In this document: in pieces, positions 25,921-34,225 of the stretch
How positions within the stretch are numbered: the first letter of the stretch is position 1
Layout of the letters: each line of letters begins with the position of its first letter
Source: CAZCCV01 sp964497515
Lineage (GTDB): Bacteria > Armatimonadota > UBA5829 > DTLH01
Length of the DNA: 64,000 nt
Direction of reading: 5' to 3'
Assembly: GCA_964497515.1 (NCBI GenBank)
Contig: CAZCCV010000007.1
Span: forward strand, 15,798-79,797
The notes under the pieces: generated by a model
Seen by the model: only the letters and a program-made list of their open reading frames with translations
What the model was told of the DNA's origin: nothing
The model's database searches: none
Program-made: the position numbers and the translations under genes

Positions 25921-27783
25921 TTAGCGTTTGCTCCTGAACTCTAATGCACTAACAGAGTATGCAGGCAGAACAATCGTATCACCATCGAACTGAACTGGAA
26001 CCGCTTGAACTCTATTCGGTGACGTCCAATGGTTCATTATGTCAGGCTGTCTTCGGTCGAGCGTGTCACATACAACCTCACCGCCATTTGTAGTAAGGTT
26101 TTTGTATGCGCTTACGTCGAGTTTGATCCTCACAGGCTCTTTGGTGGTGTTTACAGCAAACAGAGTAACCTGCTTGGAACTATCAGTCCTACACGCCGAA
26201 AAATCAACGCCGCGCACCTGCCCTTTCACCTGGAGCGGAACTGGCTTGTAGTGGTCTGCATAGAGTTTCATAACTTGGTATGTGGGAGTCTTAAGCACTC
26301 CACTCGGCCTGGTGACGATATAACCGCTGCACAAGCTGTTTGTCATATTCGACCGACAAGCGATTCCGACAAAATCCGAATGTTTGTGTAGCACATTCAA
26401 AAACCTGGCTGAACTGAGTCCACAATCCAGTGTGAGCATACGCCCTCGGTTGAGCCCCCAGTCGGCTGCTGTGGTGTTCCATTCGGTAATCGCCATATGG
26501 ACATCGTGGTCAAGGTTTGCAGCCTCCACAATCTTCTGCTGCTCTATCAAACTCGCCTCTGTACCACGAGTATCCTTTATCCAATAGTAGTGGTGGGCGA
26601 CATAATCCAGATGTTTGCCGGCAGACTCAAGAACCAAAGGTGTGTCGTCAGCGGCCAGTACCGTGATAGAAGGATCGATCTCCAGCAGTGCTTTACACCA
26701 ATCGACACAGGATAGATCGTACGCTTCTCCCCACGATTCATTGCCAATCTGCCAGTACTTCACGCCATACGGCTTAGGGTGGCCATTCTGAGCACGTTTC
26801 TTGCCCCAGACCGTATTACTGCTACCATTGCAGTATTCAAGCAGATTGCGTGCACTTTCCTTGCCTTCAGCCAACCCCACGCATATCAGTGGTTCGGCTC
26901 CTACAGCACGGCAGAAAGCTACGAACTCATCAATTCCGACGTCATTGCAATCGTATCTGCCCCAATACTGATTCCAAAACGGCTGACGAAGATCCTTATC
27001 ACCAATACCGTTCTGCCATTTGTAGCCATATTCCTGCAAAGACCCTCCGAAGCGGATAATTCCAGGCTTTGCAGCTTTGATAGTGCTGATGACATCCGGG
27101 CGCCATCCTTCTATTGCATCTGTTGGTACAAGTGAAAGCTTATCCGCCCACACTGTGGCACTATTCTCAGTAGATACACTGAGTTCTATTACGGCTTTCT
27201 CTGTAGTACCTTTCGATTTCAGCTTGCACGACACCTTTCCCCACTCGTTTGATAGTGGAGCAAGCTGTTTCTCGGCAAGAATCATCCAGGAACCATCTGG
27301 AAGCAGCGTTTTTATGGAAACCCTCGCGTTAGCTTCTGCGTCAGTCGACTTGAACCAGCCAGAAAACGCGTAGGTGTGACCTTTTTTCACATAGAGACCC
27401 CGTTGTGAGAGAACTCCTGGCTTGCGGTCAGTGGAGACTATACGTGCCGATTGCTTGCCGTTGAAAGAGTCAGTTGCATCAGAAGCCCACGTGTCGTTAG
27501 CATCCCATTCACGGTCGCAGAAGTTCGGTTCTCCGGTGTAGTAGAACCAGTTAGTCGGCTTCACTCCTTCAAATCCCCGATCGTTCAGCATTTCAGCCCA
27601 CATCCCAGGAATTAGATCGTCGAGCATCTCTATGAACCCACCATAGAGTTTGTTGGTGATACGGCCAGAGTGAATAGGTTCTGTGCCAATCGAAATCGTC
27701 GGCACATAATCGGCCGCCAATGCGCCGGCGAAGCCCGACACCAGCAGCAGCACAGAAACAAGAGTCACATATCGCGTTGTCAT
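25921..27783 (-). CDS. Secreted GH51-like alpha-L-arabinofuranosidase (second copy)
   Basis: 620 residues from ATG 27783, giving signal peptide MTTRYVTLVSVLLLVSGFAGALA; GTG 27807 overlaps the gene before it and has no SD. GH51 enzymes retain configuration and release L-arabinose from arabinan and arabinoxylan. Acid/base E349 sits in YWQIGNESWGEAY and the nucleophile E434 in MAITEWN, both in the canonical contexts. An N-terminal module (about 25-200: PIHSGRITNKLYGGFIEMLDD; carbohydrate-binding-like sandwich LYVKKGHTYAFSGWFKS) and a C-terminal beta domain frame the barrel. About half identical by eye to its neighbour. Confidence 0.9.
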   Translation of the reverse strand: MTTRYVTLVSVLLLVSGFAGALAADYVPTISIGTEPIHSGRITNKLYGGFIEMLDDLIPGMWAEMLNDRGFEGVKPTNWFYYTGEPNFCDREWDANDTWASDATDSFNGKQSARIVSTDRKPGVLSQRGLYVKKGHTYAFSGWFKSTDAEANARVSIKTLLPDGSWMILAEKQLAPLSNEWGKVSCKLKSKGTTEKAVIELSVSTENSATVWADKLSLVPTDAIEGWRPDVISTIKAAKPGIIRFGGSLQEYGYKWQNGIGDKDLRQPFWNQYWGRYDCNDVGIDEFVAFCRAVGAEPLICVGLAEGKESARNLLEYCNGSSNTVWGKKRAQNGHPKPYGVKYWQIGNESWGEAYDLSCVDWCKALLEIDPSITVLAADDTPLVLESAGKHLDYVAHHYYWIKDTRGTEASLIEQQKIVEAANLDHDVHMAITEWNTTAADWGLNRGRMLTLDCGLSSARFLNVLHKHSDFVGIACRSNMTNSLCSGYIVTRPSGVLKTPTYQVMKLYADHYKPVPLQVKGQVRGVDFSACRTDSSKQVTLFAVNTTKEPVRIKLDVSAYKNLTTNGGEVVCDTLDRRQPDIMNHWTSPNRVQAVPVQFDGDTIVLPAYSVSALEFRSKR

Positions 27784-27794
27784 ATTAAAGCAGC

Positions 27795-29648
27795 CTATCT
27801 GGAGCACTCGAGTGCTGTAACAGAGAATGCCGGCAGTGTGATGGTATCTCCGGCTGGGTTCGCATCTATTGTCCGAATCCTATCAGGCGCAGTCCAGTGG
27901 TTCATAATGTCAGGCTGTCTTCTATCGAGTGTATCGCAGACAACCTGGCCACCGACAGGGGCAAAGCCACGTGGATACAAAGACAAATCAAACCTGATAG
28001 TCATTGGCTCCTTGTCGGTGTTGACTAGAAACACGCACATCGTAGAGCCGTCCGCAGTCCTGCAAGCGGATACATCGACTGTCTCAGGAGCACCGTCAAC
28101 TCGCAAAGGAATCGGTTTAGTATGTTCGCTATAGAGCTTCATAACGTGGTACGGGGCGCGCTTCAGCACTCCGATTGAGTTGGTTTCGATCATCCCACTG
28201 CAATGGCTATTGGTCATATTCGATCGACAAGCTATCTCAACTCTGTCAGAGTTGCGCTGCAGCAGATTCAAATATCTGGCGTTATGGAGCGCAACTTCAA
28301 GAGTATCGAGTTTAGCCCTCTGGATTCCCCAAGAGCTTGCAGTCCAGTTCCATTCCGTAATGCCCAGTTTGATTTGGCTATCGAGAGAGAATTCTCTAAG
28401 AAGTTTGGAGTTGTTGTCAATATCCTTCTGGCAACCCACGAGATCCGGGGTGTAGTGATGCGGACAGATGTGGCTCAGGTACTTGCCGACCCTCTCGAGC
28501 AATCTTTTTGAGGGATACGATGACATAATCTGAACGCTCGGATCGGTCTCTTTGATTAGAGCGCAAAACTCTACGCACGTCTCCGAATACTCATCGCCGC
28601 CAAGTTCATTGCCAAGCTGCCAGTATTTGACATTGTATGGTTTAGGATGACCATTCTCAGCGCGTTTCTTCCCCCAGCCCTTGTCAGCAGGCCCATTGCA
28701 GTACTCTACGAGGTCTTTTGCACTCTGTGGACCATCGGAAAGGCACACGCAGATGAGCGGCTCAACGCGGGCAGCTTCACAGAATTGCAGGAACTCGTCG
28801 ATTCCAACGTCATTGGGGTCGTTCCTGCCCCATACCCAGTTTCGAAATGGAATGCGATCGTCTCTGTCGCCGATACCTTCTTTCCATTTGTAACCTCCCG
28901 GGTCAATAAGCGACCCACCCCATCGAATAAGACCCGGGTGGGAATCGCGAACGACATGTACGACGTCTTTTCGCCACCCATTGATGTTATCAGTTGGCAT
29001 CAGTGAGAGTTTGTCTGCCCACACGTTGCCACTTCCGATTGCCTTCAGCTCGAAGACTGCATTCTCATCGTATCCGTTAGCAGCAAATACAACTGAAACC
29101 TTTTTCCAATCTGCATCAATGGATGGCAGTCTTGCAGAACCGAGGGTCAGCCAATCGCCATTTGGAAGCTTTGATTTAAGTGCAACTTCAACTTCAATTG
29201 CAGGAAAATCAGTCTTGAACCATCCCGTGAACCTGTATGTCATACCTTTACGGGCGCCGCAGCCAGATTGGGTGAGTCCCGCAGGTTTGTTGCTCCTAGG
29301 CATCAGCCTTGCGGATGCACCACCGCGATAATGGATCTTGTTATCGACTGTCCACGATTTGTTATCGTCCCACTTGCGATCACAGAAGTTGAGTTCTCCA
29401 GCGTGATAACACCAGTTGGCGGGCTCGCCAGCACCTTCGAAGCTCCTGTCATTCAGTTGCTCCGCCCACATACCTGGCACGAGGTCTTCGAGAAGCTCAA
29501 TGAATCCTCCGTAAATCATGGGGCTGATCTGACCGGAATGCATGGGTTCATACGATACCTTTACAACCGGGATTTGGGAGGTCGTCTGCCCTATGCAGAT
29601 TGCACTTAGTAAGAGCAGTGTTAGCACGAGAATAATCCGTTGCATCAT
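27795..29648 (-). CDS. Secreted GH51-like alpha-L-arabinofuranosidase (first copy)
   Basis: 617 residues from ATG 29648 (AAGGAAAG just upstream); 29645 is an equally good adjacent ATG. Signal peptide MMQRIILVLTLLLLSAICIG. Acid/base E348 is in YWQLGNELGGDEY and nucleophile E432 in LGITEWNW. Same architecture as the following gene (GGFIELLEDLVPGMWAEQLNDRSFEG), so the pair arose by duplication; differences in the active-site loop after GNE (LGGDEY against SWGEAY) suggest different specificities. First gene of a five-gene arabinose-type operon. Confidence 0.9.
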   Translation of the reverse strand: MMQRIILVLTLLLLSAICIGQTTSQIPVVKVSYEPMHSGQISPMIYGGFIELLEDLVPGMWAEQLNDRSFEGAGEPANWCYHAGELNFCDRKWDDNKSWTVDNKIHYRGGASARLMPRSNKPAGLTQSGCGARKGMTYRFTGWFKTDFPAIEVEVALKSKLPNGDWLTLGSARLPSIDADWKKVSVVFAANGYDENAVFELKAIGSGNVWADKLSLMPTDNINGWRKDVVHVVRDSHPGLIRWGGSLIDPGGYKWKEGIGDRDDRIPFRNWVWGRNDPNDVGIDEFLQFCEAARVEPLICVCLSDGPQSAKDLVEYCNGPADKGWGKKRAENGHPKPYNVKYWQLGNELGGDEYSETCVEFCALIKETDPSVQIMSSYPSKRLLERVGKYLSHICPHHYTPDLVGCQKDIDNNSKLLREFSLDSQIKLGITEWNWTASSWGIQRAKLDTLEVALHNARYLNLLQRNSDRVEIACRSNMTNSHCSGMIETNSIGVLKRAPYHVMKLYSEHTKPIPLRVDGAPETVDVSACRTADGSTMCVFLVNTDKEPMTIRFDLSLYPRGFAPVGGQVVCDTLDRRQPDIMNHWTAPDRIRTIDANPAGDTITLPAFSVTALECSR

Positions 29649-29716
29649 TCTTTCCTTCTGAGCCTGGCGATTCAGTTGACCGGTTGCAAAGCTCTGATCC
29701 ACGCCTACAACATTTG

Positions 29717-29730
29717 TGCAACCGTTTGCA
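29717..29730 (-). promoter_or_regulatory. LacI-family operator over the arabinan-operon start
   Basis: TGCAACCGTTTGCA fits TGNAANCGNWWNCA and has the central CG typical of LacI/GalR and CRE sites, with one mismatch between arms. It touches the -10 box and covers the expected start point, a repressing position. No LacI-family gene is in the window, so the regulator is elsewhere; catabolite control is an alternative. Confidence 0.7.
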
Positions 29731-29758
29731 TAGTACTACTGCCGCACACTCCTGTCAA
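29730..29758 (-). promoter_or_regulatory. Near-consensus promoter of the arabinan operon, TTGACA-17-TACTAT
   Basis: On the minus strand a perfect -35 TTGACA (29753-29758) and -10 TACTAT (29730-29735) are 17 bases apart. It lies about 80 bases before the first GH51 start. Such a strong core promoter needs a repressor, which fits the operator directly beside it. Confidence 0.75.
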
Positions 29759-29817
29759 TGGCAACGAAGAGAAATAATTTGCATTTTGCCTGATGTTTCA
29801 CCGTGGGGTGCAGAGCC

Positions 29818-29846
29818 TTTACTGATTAGCTGTTATAGGGTAAACT
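29818..29846 (+). promoter_or_regulatory. Possible promoter, TTTACT-17-TAAACT
   Basis: Both boxes are imperfect (three to five matches), but spacing is 17 and the position, 36 bases before a small membrane-protein gene, is right. Confidence 0.4.
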
Positions 29847-29882
29847 GAGAGAAACCAGAGGAAAGCAGGCAGGCAACATACG

Positions 29883-30080
29883 ATGAACAGAGGCGGTTTT
29901 TCTTGGAACAGACTACTTGGAATCACTGCACTGAAATCCAGGATTTCCAGAAAGATCGGGATTCCTCTAACCCGATCTGGCAGGCAAAGGAAGCTGGGAG
30001 CTGCTATGGGATGCTCAATAATCAGTTTTGCCCTCGCAGCACTCTTGGCACTGACATTTTTAACACTTGTCGGACGCTAG
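29883..30080 (+). CDS. Small basic membrane protein
   Basis: 65 residues: a basic front half with LKSRISRKIGIPLTRSGRQR, then one membrane helix (MGCSIISFALAALLALTFLTL). The basic motif resembles short conserved proteins I have seen in Firmicutes-like genomes, but I cannot name a family. The SD is weak (GCAGGC about 9 bases ahead). Divergent from the arabinan operon. Confidence 0.55.
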   Translation: MNRGGFSWNRLLGITALKSRISRKIGIPLTRSGRQRKLGAAMGCSIISFALAALLALTFLTLVGR

Positions 30081-30247
30081 AAGTGGTCTACACAATCATA
30101 TAGGCAACTGAAGCTCTCCGTATGCGATGGTTTTCGGTTTGCCATCTTACCGAACCCCACGCCTCGACATTTTTAACCAAAAGCCCCCCGTAAACACCTA
30201 AACTCTCTCGAATCCACACTCAGCAACACTCTTTCCAAAAGTGATGT

Positions 30248-30276
30248 TTGACGAGGCACGTATTATGGAATATAAC
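30248..30276 (+). promoter_or_regulatory. Strong promoter, TTGACG-17-TATAAC
   Basis: TTGACG (30248-30253) and TATAAC (30271-30276), 17 bases apart, each one base from consensus. The predicted start near 30283 falls at the left edge of the 18-base palindrome that follows. Downstream lie the FmdB and thioredoxin genes. Confidence 0.75.
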
Positions 30277-30284
30277 ATTCATAC

Positions 30285-30302
30285 TATACCCCCGGGGGTA
30301 TA
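30285..30302. promoter_or_regulatory. CsoR/CstR-type operator palindrome
   Basis: TATACCCCCGGGGGTATA is a perfect 18-base palindrome. CsoR-family repressors (copper CsoR, persulfide CstR, nickel/cobalt RcnR) bind sites built on ATACCCC...GGGGTAT, so this is a strong match. It lies just beyond the -10, where binding would block initiation or escape. Persulfide sensing would suit the thioredoxin downstream; copper is equally open. No CsoR gene is in the window. Confidence 0.75.
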
Positions 30303-30408
30303 CGAAGCGTAGGAACCATGTTCCTCTGGAAGCAGGAACGAGAGTAGGGATTATGACTTACGTGAGCGCAGTTGATCTGTTAATCGTCACGTGAAAAGAG
30401 GTGATAAG

Positions 30409-30594
30409 ATGCCGATTTATGAGTACAAATGCAAGACTTGTGGGGCAACTTTCGATGTTCAGCAGTCCGTGGAGTCGAGAGACAACGAGACTCCGTGTCC
30501 TATATGCAACAGCAAAGATACAGAGAGAGTAATCTCGCAGTTTAATTCAGCTTCGTCCTGTGGATCTGGCCGGCCCTCTGGGCCGTTCTCTTGA
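30409..30594 (+). CDS. FmdB-family zinc ribbon protein
   Basis: 61 residues. MPIYEYKCKTCGATFDV and CPICNSKD give the four Cys of a zinc ribbon; the tail SSCGSGRPSGPF is typical of FmdB-like putative regulators. AGAGGTGAT before ATG 30409 sets the start, and GTG at 30391 is rejected. Under the CsoR-like promoter and 116 bases before a thioredoxin gene. Zinc or metal/thiol stress sensing is plausible but unproven. Confidence 0.9.
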   Translation: MPIYEYKCKTCGATFDVQQSVESRDNETPCPICNSKDTERVISQFNSASSCGSGRPSGPFS

Positions 30595-30670
30595 AGGAGC
30601 TAACTTGTGCCAGTTGGTGCAATCAGTTTCTGTGTGAACACTTGTTTCATTGTATCGAATTACAGCAGTA

Positions 30671-30680
30671 ATACCCCCGG
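30671..30680 (+). promoter_or_regulatory. Half-site of the CsoR-like palindrome before the thioredoxin gene
   Basis: ATACCCCCGG repeats ten bases of the upstream operator exactly, but the right arm is not kept (AATACC follows). It may be a weak second contact site or a decayed operator. Confidence 0.35.
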
Positions 30681-30710
30681 AATACCATTTTGGAAAAGGA
30701 ATAGTTGGTT

Positions 30711-31040
30711 ATGAGCAGTGCAGTAGCAGTAAATGAATCCAGCTTTGATGCTGAAGTGACAAAGTCGGATATTTCCGTGCTTGTAGATTTCTGGGCAAGC
30801 TGGTGTATGCCTTGTCGGATGCTCGCTCCGGTACTGGATCAGGTTGCCCAAGAAATGGATGGAAAAGTCAAGGTTGTAAAAGTGGACGTTGACGCCAACC
30901 CTAAGCTCGCAGCGCAATATCAGATTCAGGGCATTCCAACGCTAATCGCGTTCAAAGACGGCACGGCTGTTGAGCGATTAGTCGGCGTGCAACCGAAAGG
31001 CACGCTCATTTCTACTCTCAACGGCATTCTCGAAAAGTAG
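30711..31040 (+). CDS. trxA: Thioredoxin
   Basis: 109 residues. It reduces disulfides in the cytoplasm. The active site is WASWCMPCR, with C-M-P-C in place of the usual C-G-P-C; cis-Pro is in QGIPTLIAF. No signal peptide, so cytoplasmic. ATG 30711 has AAGGA 11 bases ahead; TTG 30705 is closer to the SD and also possible. Probably co-transcribed with the FmdB gene. CMPC thioredoxins may differ in redox potential. Confidence 0.9.
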   Translation: MSSAVAVNESSFDAEVTKSDISVLVDFWASWCMPCRMLAPVLDQVAQEMDGKVKVVKVDVDANPKLAAQYQIQGIPTLIAFKDGTAVERLVGVQPKGTLISTLNGILEK

Positions 31041-31368
31041 ACATTGAGCGCGCGACATTTCACATTATATCTGGTCAGTATATGGAGCAACTGAAATGCC
31101 TACCGAGCTCTCACTGAGATCGGTGATTCAGCAGTGTTTTTGACACACTCATCTTAAACGCCAGCTGCTCTTGGTTCTAGTGGAGAGCTGCCTGGAGACT
31201 CCGTTTGTCATTTTGAAAATCTCCTCCATTCTTCGCACGATCATTCACGTTGCCAACCAAACAGGATGGCGTCCGACTACAGACACTAGGGATGACTTGC
31301 CTGCAATTGTGGTATTGAGGTATATTTACAATGGCATCGTAGACAAAACCGGATTAACGGAGGTCATC
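31041..31368. other. Intergenic region after trxA
   Basis: No convincing gene. An imperfect 8-bp inverted repeat (31103-31110 / 31116-31123) followed about 13 bases later by a run of Ts (31137-31141) could end the trxA transcript. An open frame continuous with the next gene is rejected because that gene has a clear SD at its inner TTG. Confidence 0.4.
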
Positions 31369-32007
31369 TTGAAAAGAAACTACAGTTGGACTATGGCCGT
31401 AATTCTTCTGGCTGTTGCGATCATCTTTCCCAGAATCACTGCCGGGACACTCCTTGTAAAGTACGACATACTGTTCTGGAACAATTACGGTGGCGGCTAT
31501 ACAACTGCTGTTATTGCCTTCATCACAAAGATTGTCAGCTTTCTGGTAGCAATCTATGCAATCTATGAAATGATCAGGTATCCAGTCAGGCGCACAGTGT
31601 GGGCCATCATTCTTGTGATATCTGTATCGTCTCTCCTCAGCGTGTCATTTGCGCCGAGAGAGCAGGATATCACGCGTGTGATTGAACGAGGAAACCGTCT
31701 GATTGCCCTTATTGAGTCGTACCACAAAGAGCATCGCGAGTATCCTAGCAACCTTGCACAGCTTCAAGGCGTCCCGCAGACGGGTCTGGTAAAGGGCCGC
31801 AGATTCTTCTACGTTACTGCACATAATGAGCTAGATGATAAAGGAAATTGGTTCCCTGGAACGAGAAAATACCTGGAGAAATCTCCCTACGTGATATGCG
31901 TCCCCTTGGTTCCAGGTGGGACCCTCGTCTACCGCCCAGACGGCAAGTATACAGATCTTCCGGGCTCTGCACGGCAGGATGGCTGGTACGGTACGTCAAT
32001 TGATTAG
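31369..32007 (+). CDS. Membrane protein with pseudopilin-like periplasmic tail
   Basis: 212 residues from TTG 31369, which has GGAGG 5 bases ahead. Three membrane segments (SWTMAVILLAVAIIFP, AVIAFITKIVSFLVAIYAIY, VWAIILVISVSSLLSVSF) precede a periplasmic part with a helix (ERGNRLIALIESYHKEHREY) and PSNLAQL that recalls the first helix of type II/IV pseudopilins. No family assigned. Confidence 0.7.
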   Translation: MKRNYSWTMAVILLAVAIIFPRITAGTLLVKYDILFWNNYGGGYTTAVIAFITKIVSFLVAIYAIYEMIRYPVRRTVWAIILVISVSSLLSVSFAPREQDITRVIERGNRLIALIESYHKEHREYPSNLAQLQGVPQTGLVKGRRFFYVTAHNELDDKGNWFPGTRKYLEKSPYVICVPLVPGGTLVYRPDGKYTDLPGSARQDGWYGTSID

Positions 32008-32073
32008 CCGGTCGAGAGGCTTGTCGATGTAAGTATACTTGACCTTAACTGCGTCGGTGATTATGATGACCCT

Positions 32074-32754
32074 GTGAAGCTCTCAATTATCATTCCTGTA
32101 TATAACGAGAAAGCGAACATTGCCGCCGTCATCGATGCCGTCCGGACTGTGGATATGCCAAAGGAGATCATCGTTGTGGACGATGGGTCAACCGATGGCA
32201 CTTCAGAGATACTTGAAAGTTATCGAGATGATGAAACAATCCGCGTGCATTCTTCCGTGCTGAACTTCGGCAAAGGAACAGCTATTCGCGTTGGGCTCAA
32301 ATATGCTACAGGCGATATCGTTGTAATTCAAGACGCAGACCTCGAATACGACCCACAACAGATTCCAAAGCTTGTACAACCAATCATCGATGGCGAAGCA
32401 GACGTTGTCTACGGATCGCGCTTCAGGGGTTCAATCGAAGGGATGAGATTTCCTAACAGGCTTGCCAACTGGATCCTTGCTTTTGCAGCGAACGTGCTCT
32501 ACCGTGCGAAGATTACTGATGAAGCAACGTGCTATAAAGCCTTCCGCACTGACATCATAAGGTCACTTCCATTGAAGTGTCAACGCTTCGAGTTCTGTCC
32601 AGAGGTAACAGCCAAGGTGCGTAAACGAGGATTCAAGATTCATGAGATTCCAATACGGTACTCTGGCCGCTCGGTAGCTGACGGAAAAAAGGTCACGTGG
32701 AAAGATGGTTTCGAAGCAATCTGGGCATTGATAAAATACCGATTCATTGACTAA
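32074..32754 (+). CDS. Glycosyltransferase family 2 (dolichol-phosphate-mannose synthase-like)
   Basis: 226 residues. The GT-A nucleotide-sugar fold shows LSIIIPVYNEKANIAAVIDA, the DxD-type VVDDGSTDGT and QDADLEYDP, and the family motif YGSRFRG. Cytoplasmic, without a membrane anchor, so it probably makes a polyprenyl-phosphate sugar; GtrA, a polyprenyl-phosphate-sugar flippase family, is encoded next on the opposite strand. Start GTG; SD weak. Confidence 0.9.
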   Translation: MKLSIIIPVYNEKANIAAVIDAVRTVDMPKEIIVVDDGSTDGTSEILESYRDDETIRVHSSVLNFGKGTAIRVGLKYATGDIVVIQDADLEYDPQQIPKLVQPIIDGEADVVYGSRFRGSIEGMRFPNRLANWILAFAANVLYRAKITDEATCYKAFRTDIIRSLPLKCQRFEFCPEVTAKVRKRGFKIHEIPIRYSGRSVADGKKVTWKDGFEAIWALIKYRFID

Positions 32755-32774
32755 TCGCTCACCAGATGTCCAAG

Positions 32775-33170
32775 CTATGCGTTATTGAACGCCCATTTTC
32801 TACTTAGGAAGAAGTTCCAGAAGAACACCAGCACTACAGCAACGAGTTTGGCCTGGTTCGGACCTGTGTATTTCGTAACCACGTGCAGATAGTGGATAAT
32901 TAACTCCGTCCATAGGAGCCCAAATCCGACGACTATCAGATACTTGATATAACCCCAATAACTGCGTGCAGTTTTGAACGTTAGACGGCTATTCATCATG
33001 TAGCCATTGGCAGATCCTACAACAAAGCCACAAGCAGCCGCGACATAGATAATAACCGACATTCTGAGCAACACATTGTATACGATTAGATCCATCAGTG
33101 TGCTAATGAATCCGACAGCGCCAAACCTAACGATGGAGTATCCAGCAAGTTTCTTGATAATCAAGCTCAT
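32775..33170 (-). CDS. GtrA family protein
   Basis: 131 residues, four membrane helices. GtrA-like features: FGAVGFISTLMDLIVYNVLL, GFVVGSANGYMMNSRLTF (with the N-x-x-x-x-RxWTF-type motif) and FFWNFFLSRKWAF at the end. Members flip or handle polyprenyl-linked sugars for surface glycans. Its start overlaps the stop of rlmN (ATGA). Converges with the glycosyltransferase gene, a likely partner. Confidence 0.9.
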   Translation of the reverse strand: MSLIIKKLAGYSIVRFGAVGFISTLMDLIVYNVLLRMSVIIYVAAACGFVVGSANGYMMNSRLTFKTARSYWGYIKYLIVVGFGLLWTELIIHYLHVVTKYTGPNQAKLVAVVLVFFWNFFLSRKWAFNNA

Positions 33171-34204
33171 AGGTTAATTGTATCATCTTTCTTCTTGCTG
33201 GTGTGCGCCTTTAGCTGACCACACGCCCCTGCCACTGCCCCACCCTTTTCGTAACGTTGTGACACATCGATTCCATTATCCTCTAGAGCTTCGCGGAAAG
33301 CTACGATATCGGCTGTCGCAGACCGTTTGAAACTCTTTCCAGGTACACGGTTGTACGGAATCAGATTGACGCTAGCGAGCGACCCTTTCAGCAGCTTTGC
33401 TAGTGCCACCGCGTATTTGGGGCTATCGTTGACACCGGAAAGAAGCAAGTACTCGTAAGTCACACGTCGACCGGTAGTCTCGGCATACTCCCTGCACGTC
33501 GCGAGAAGAGGAGCCAGCGGATATCTTGCAGCAAACGGGATCAATTGCCTGCGAAGTTCATCATTCGGTGCGTGAAGTGAGACAGCCAGTTTGATCTGAA
33601 GCTTCTCCTTGCTGAGCGTTCTGATTCGGGGCGTTATTCCAACAGTCGAGAGCGTGATCTTTCTCATTGCAATCCCGACTTCCGCATTCAACAGGTGCAC
33701 CGATTTCAGTGTCTCATCATAATTGAGAAGTGGTTCACCCATCCCCATAAACACAACATTGGATACACGCCTGTCGGCCTGGTTTTGTAGAGTAAGAACT
33801 TGGTCGGTCATCTCACCGGCTGTGAGATTTCGAACAAAGCCGCCTGTTGCCGTTGCACAGAACTCACATCCGGCAACACAGCCTACTTGCGTGGAGATGC
33901 ACACTGTCAGACGATCCTCATACGGCAGGAGCACACTTTCTACTCGCTCGCCATCAGCCATTCCAAGAACAAACTTGGTTGTACCGTCACGAGAAGCTTC
34001 TGTAGCAGCAACGGAGCTTCTGTATATGCTGGAACTCTCGTTAAGCTTGCTCCTAAATGTGGATGGCAGGTTGGTCATCGATGAAAAGTCGGATGTACCT
34101 TTCCGATAGATCCACTCTGCAAGCTGCTGCCCTCTGTACGCAGGCTCGCCGAGCTCAACGCAAAAACGTTGTAGCTCGGCGGTTGTTAAGCCCAATATCT
34201 GCAT
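33167..34204 (-). CDS. rlmN: 23S rRNA/tRNA m2A methyltransferase
   Basis: 345 residues. Radical SAM enzyme methylating adenosine 2503 of 23S rRNA and some tRNAs. The iron-sulfur motif is GCEFCATATGG preceded by CVAGC (CxxxCxxC), with GMGEPLLNYD downstream; the second catalytic Cys is in GGAVAGACGQL near the C-terminus. N-terminal helical domain (LTTAELQRFCVELGEPAYR) is intact. Length usual. Confidence 0.95.
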   Translation of the reverse strand: MQILGLTTAELQRFCVELGEPAYRGQQLAEWIYRKGTSDFSSMTNLPSTFRSKLNESSSIYRSSVAATEASRDGTTKFVLGMADGERVESVLLPYEDRLTVCISTQVGCVAGCEFCATATGGFVRNLTAGEMTDQVLTLQNQADRRVSNVVFMGMGEPLLNYDETLKSVHLLNAEVGIAMRKITLSTVGITPRIRTLSKEKLQIKLAVSLHAPNDELRRQLIPFAARYPLAPLLATCREYAETTGRRVTYEYLLLSGVNDSPKYAVALAKLLKGSLASVNLIPYNRVPGKSFKRSATADIVAFREALEDNGIDVSQRYEKGGAVAGACGQLKAHTSKKKDDTINL

Positions 34205-34225
34205 AAAAGCTGCAATCAGACAGCG

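Noticed and set aside
31171..31368. Upstream in-frame extension of the membrane protein gene
   Set aside because: GGAGG directly before TTG 31369 fixes the start and the extension has no conserved features.
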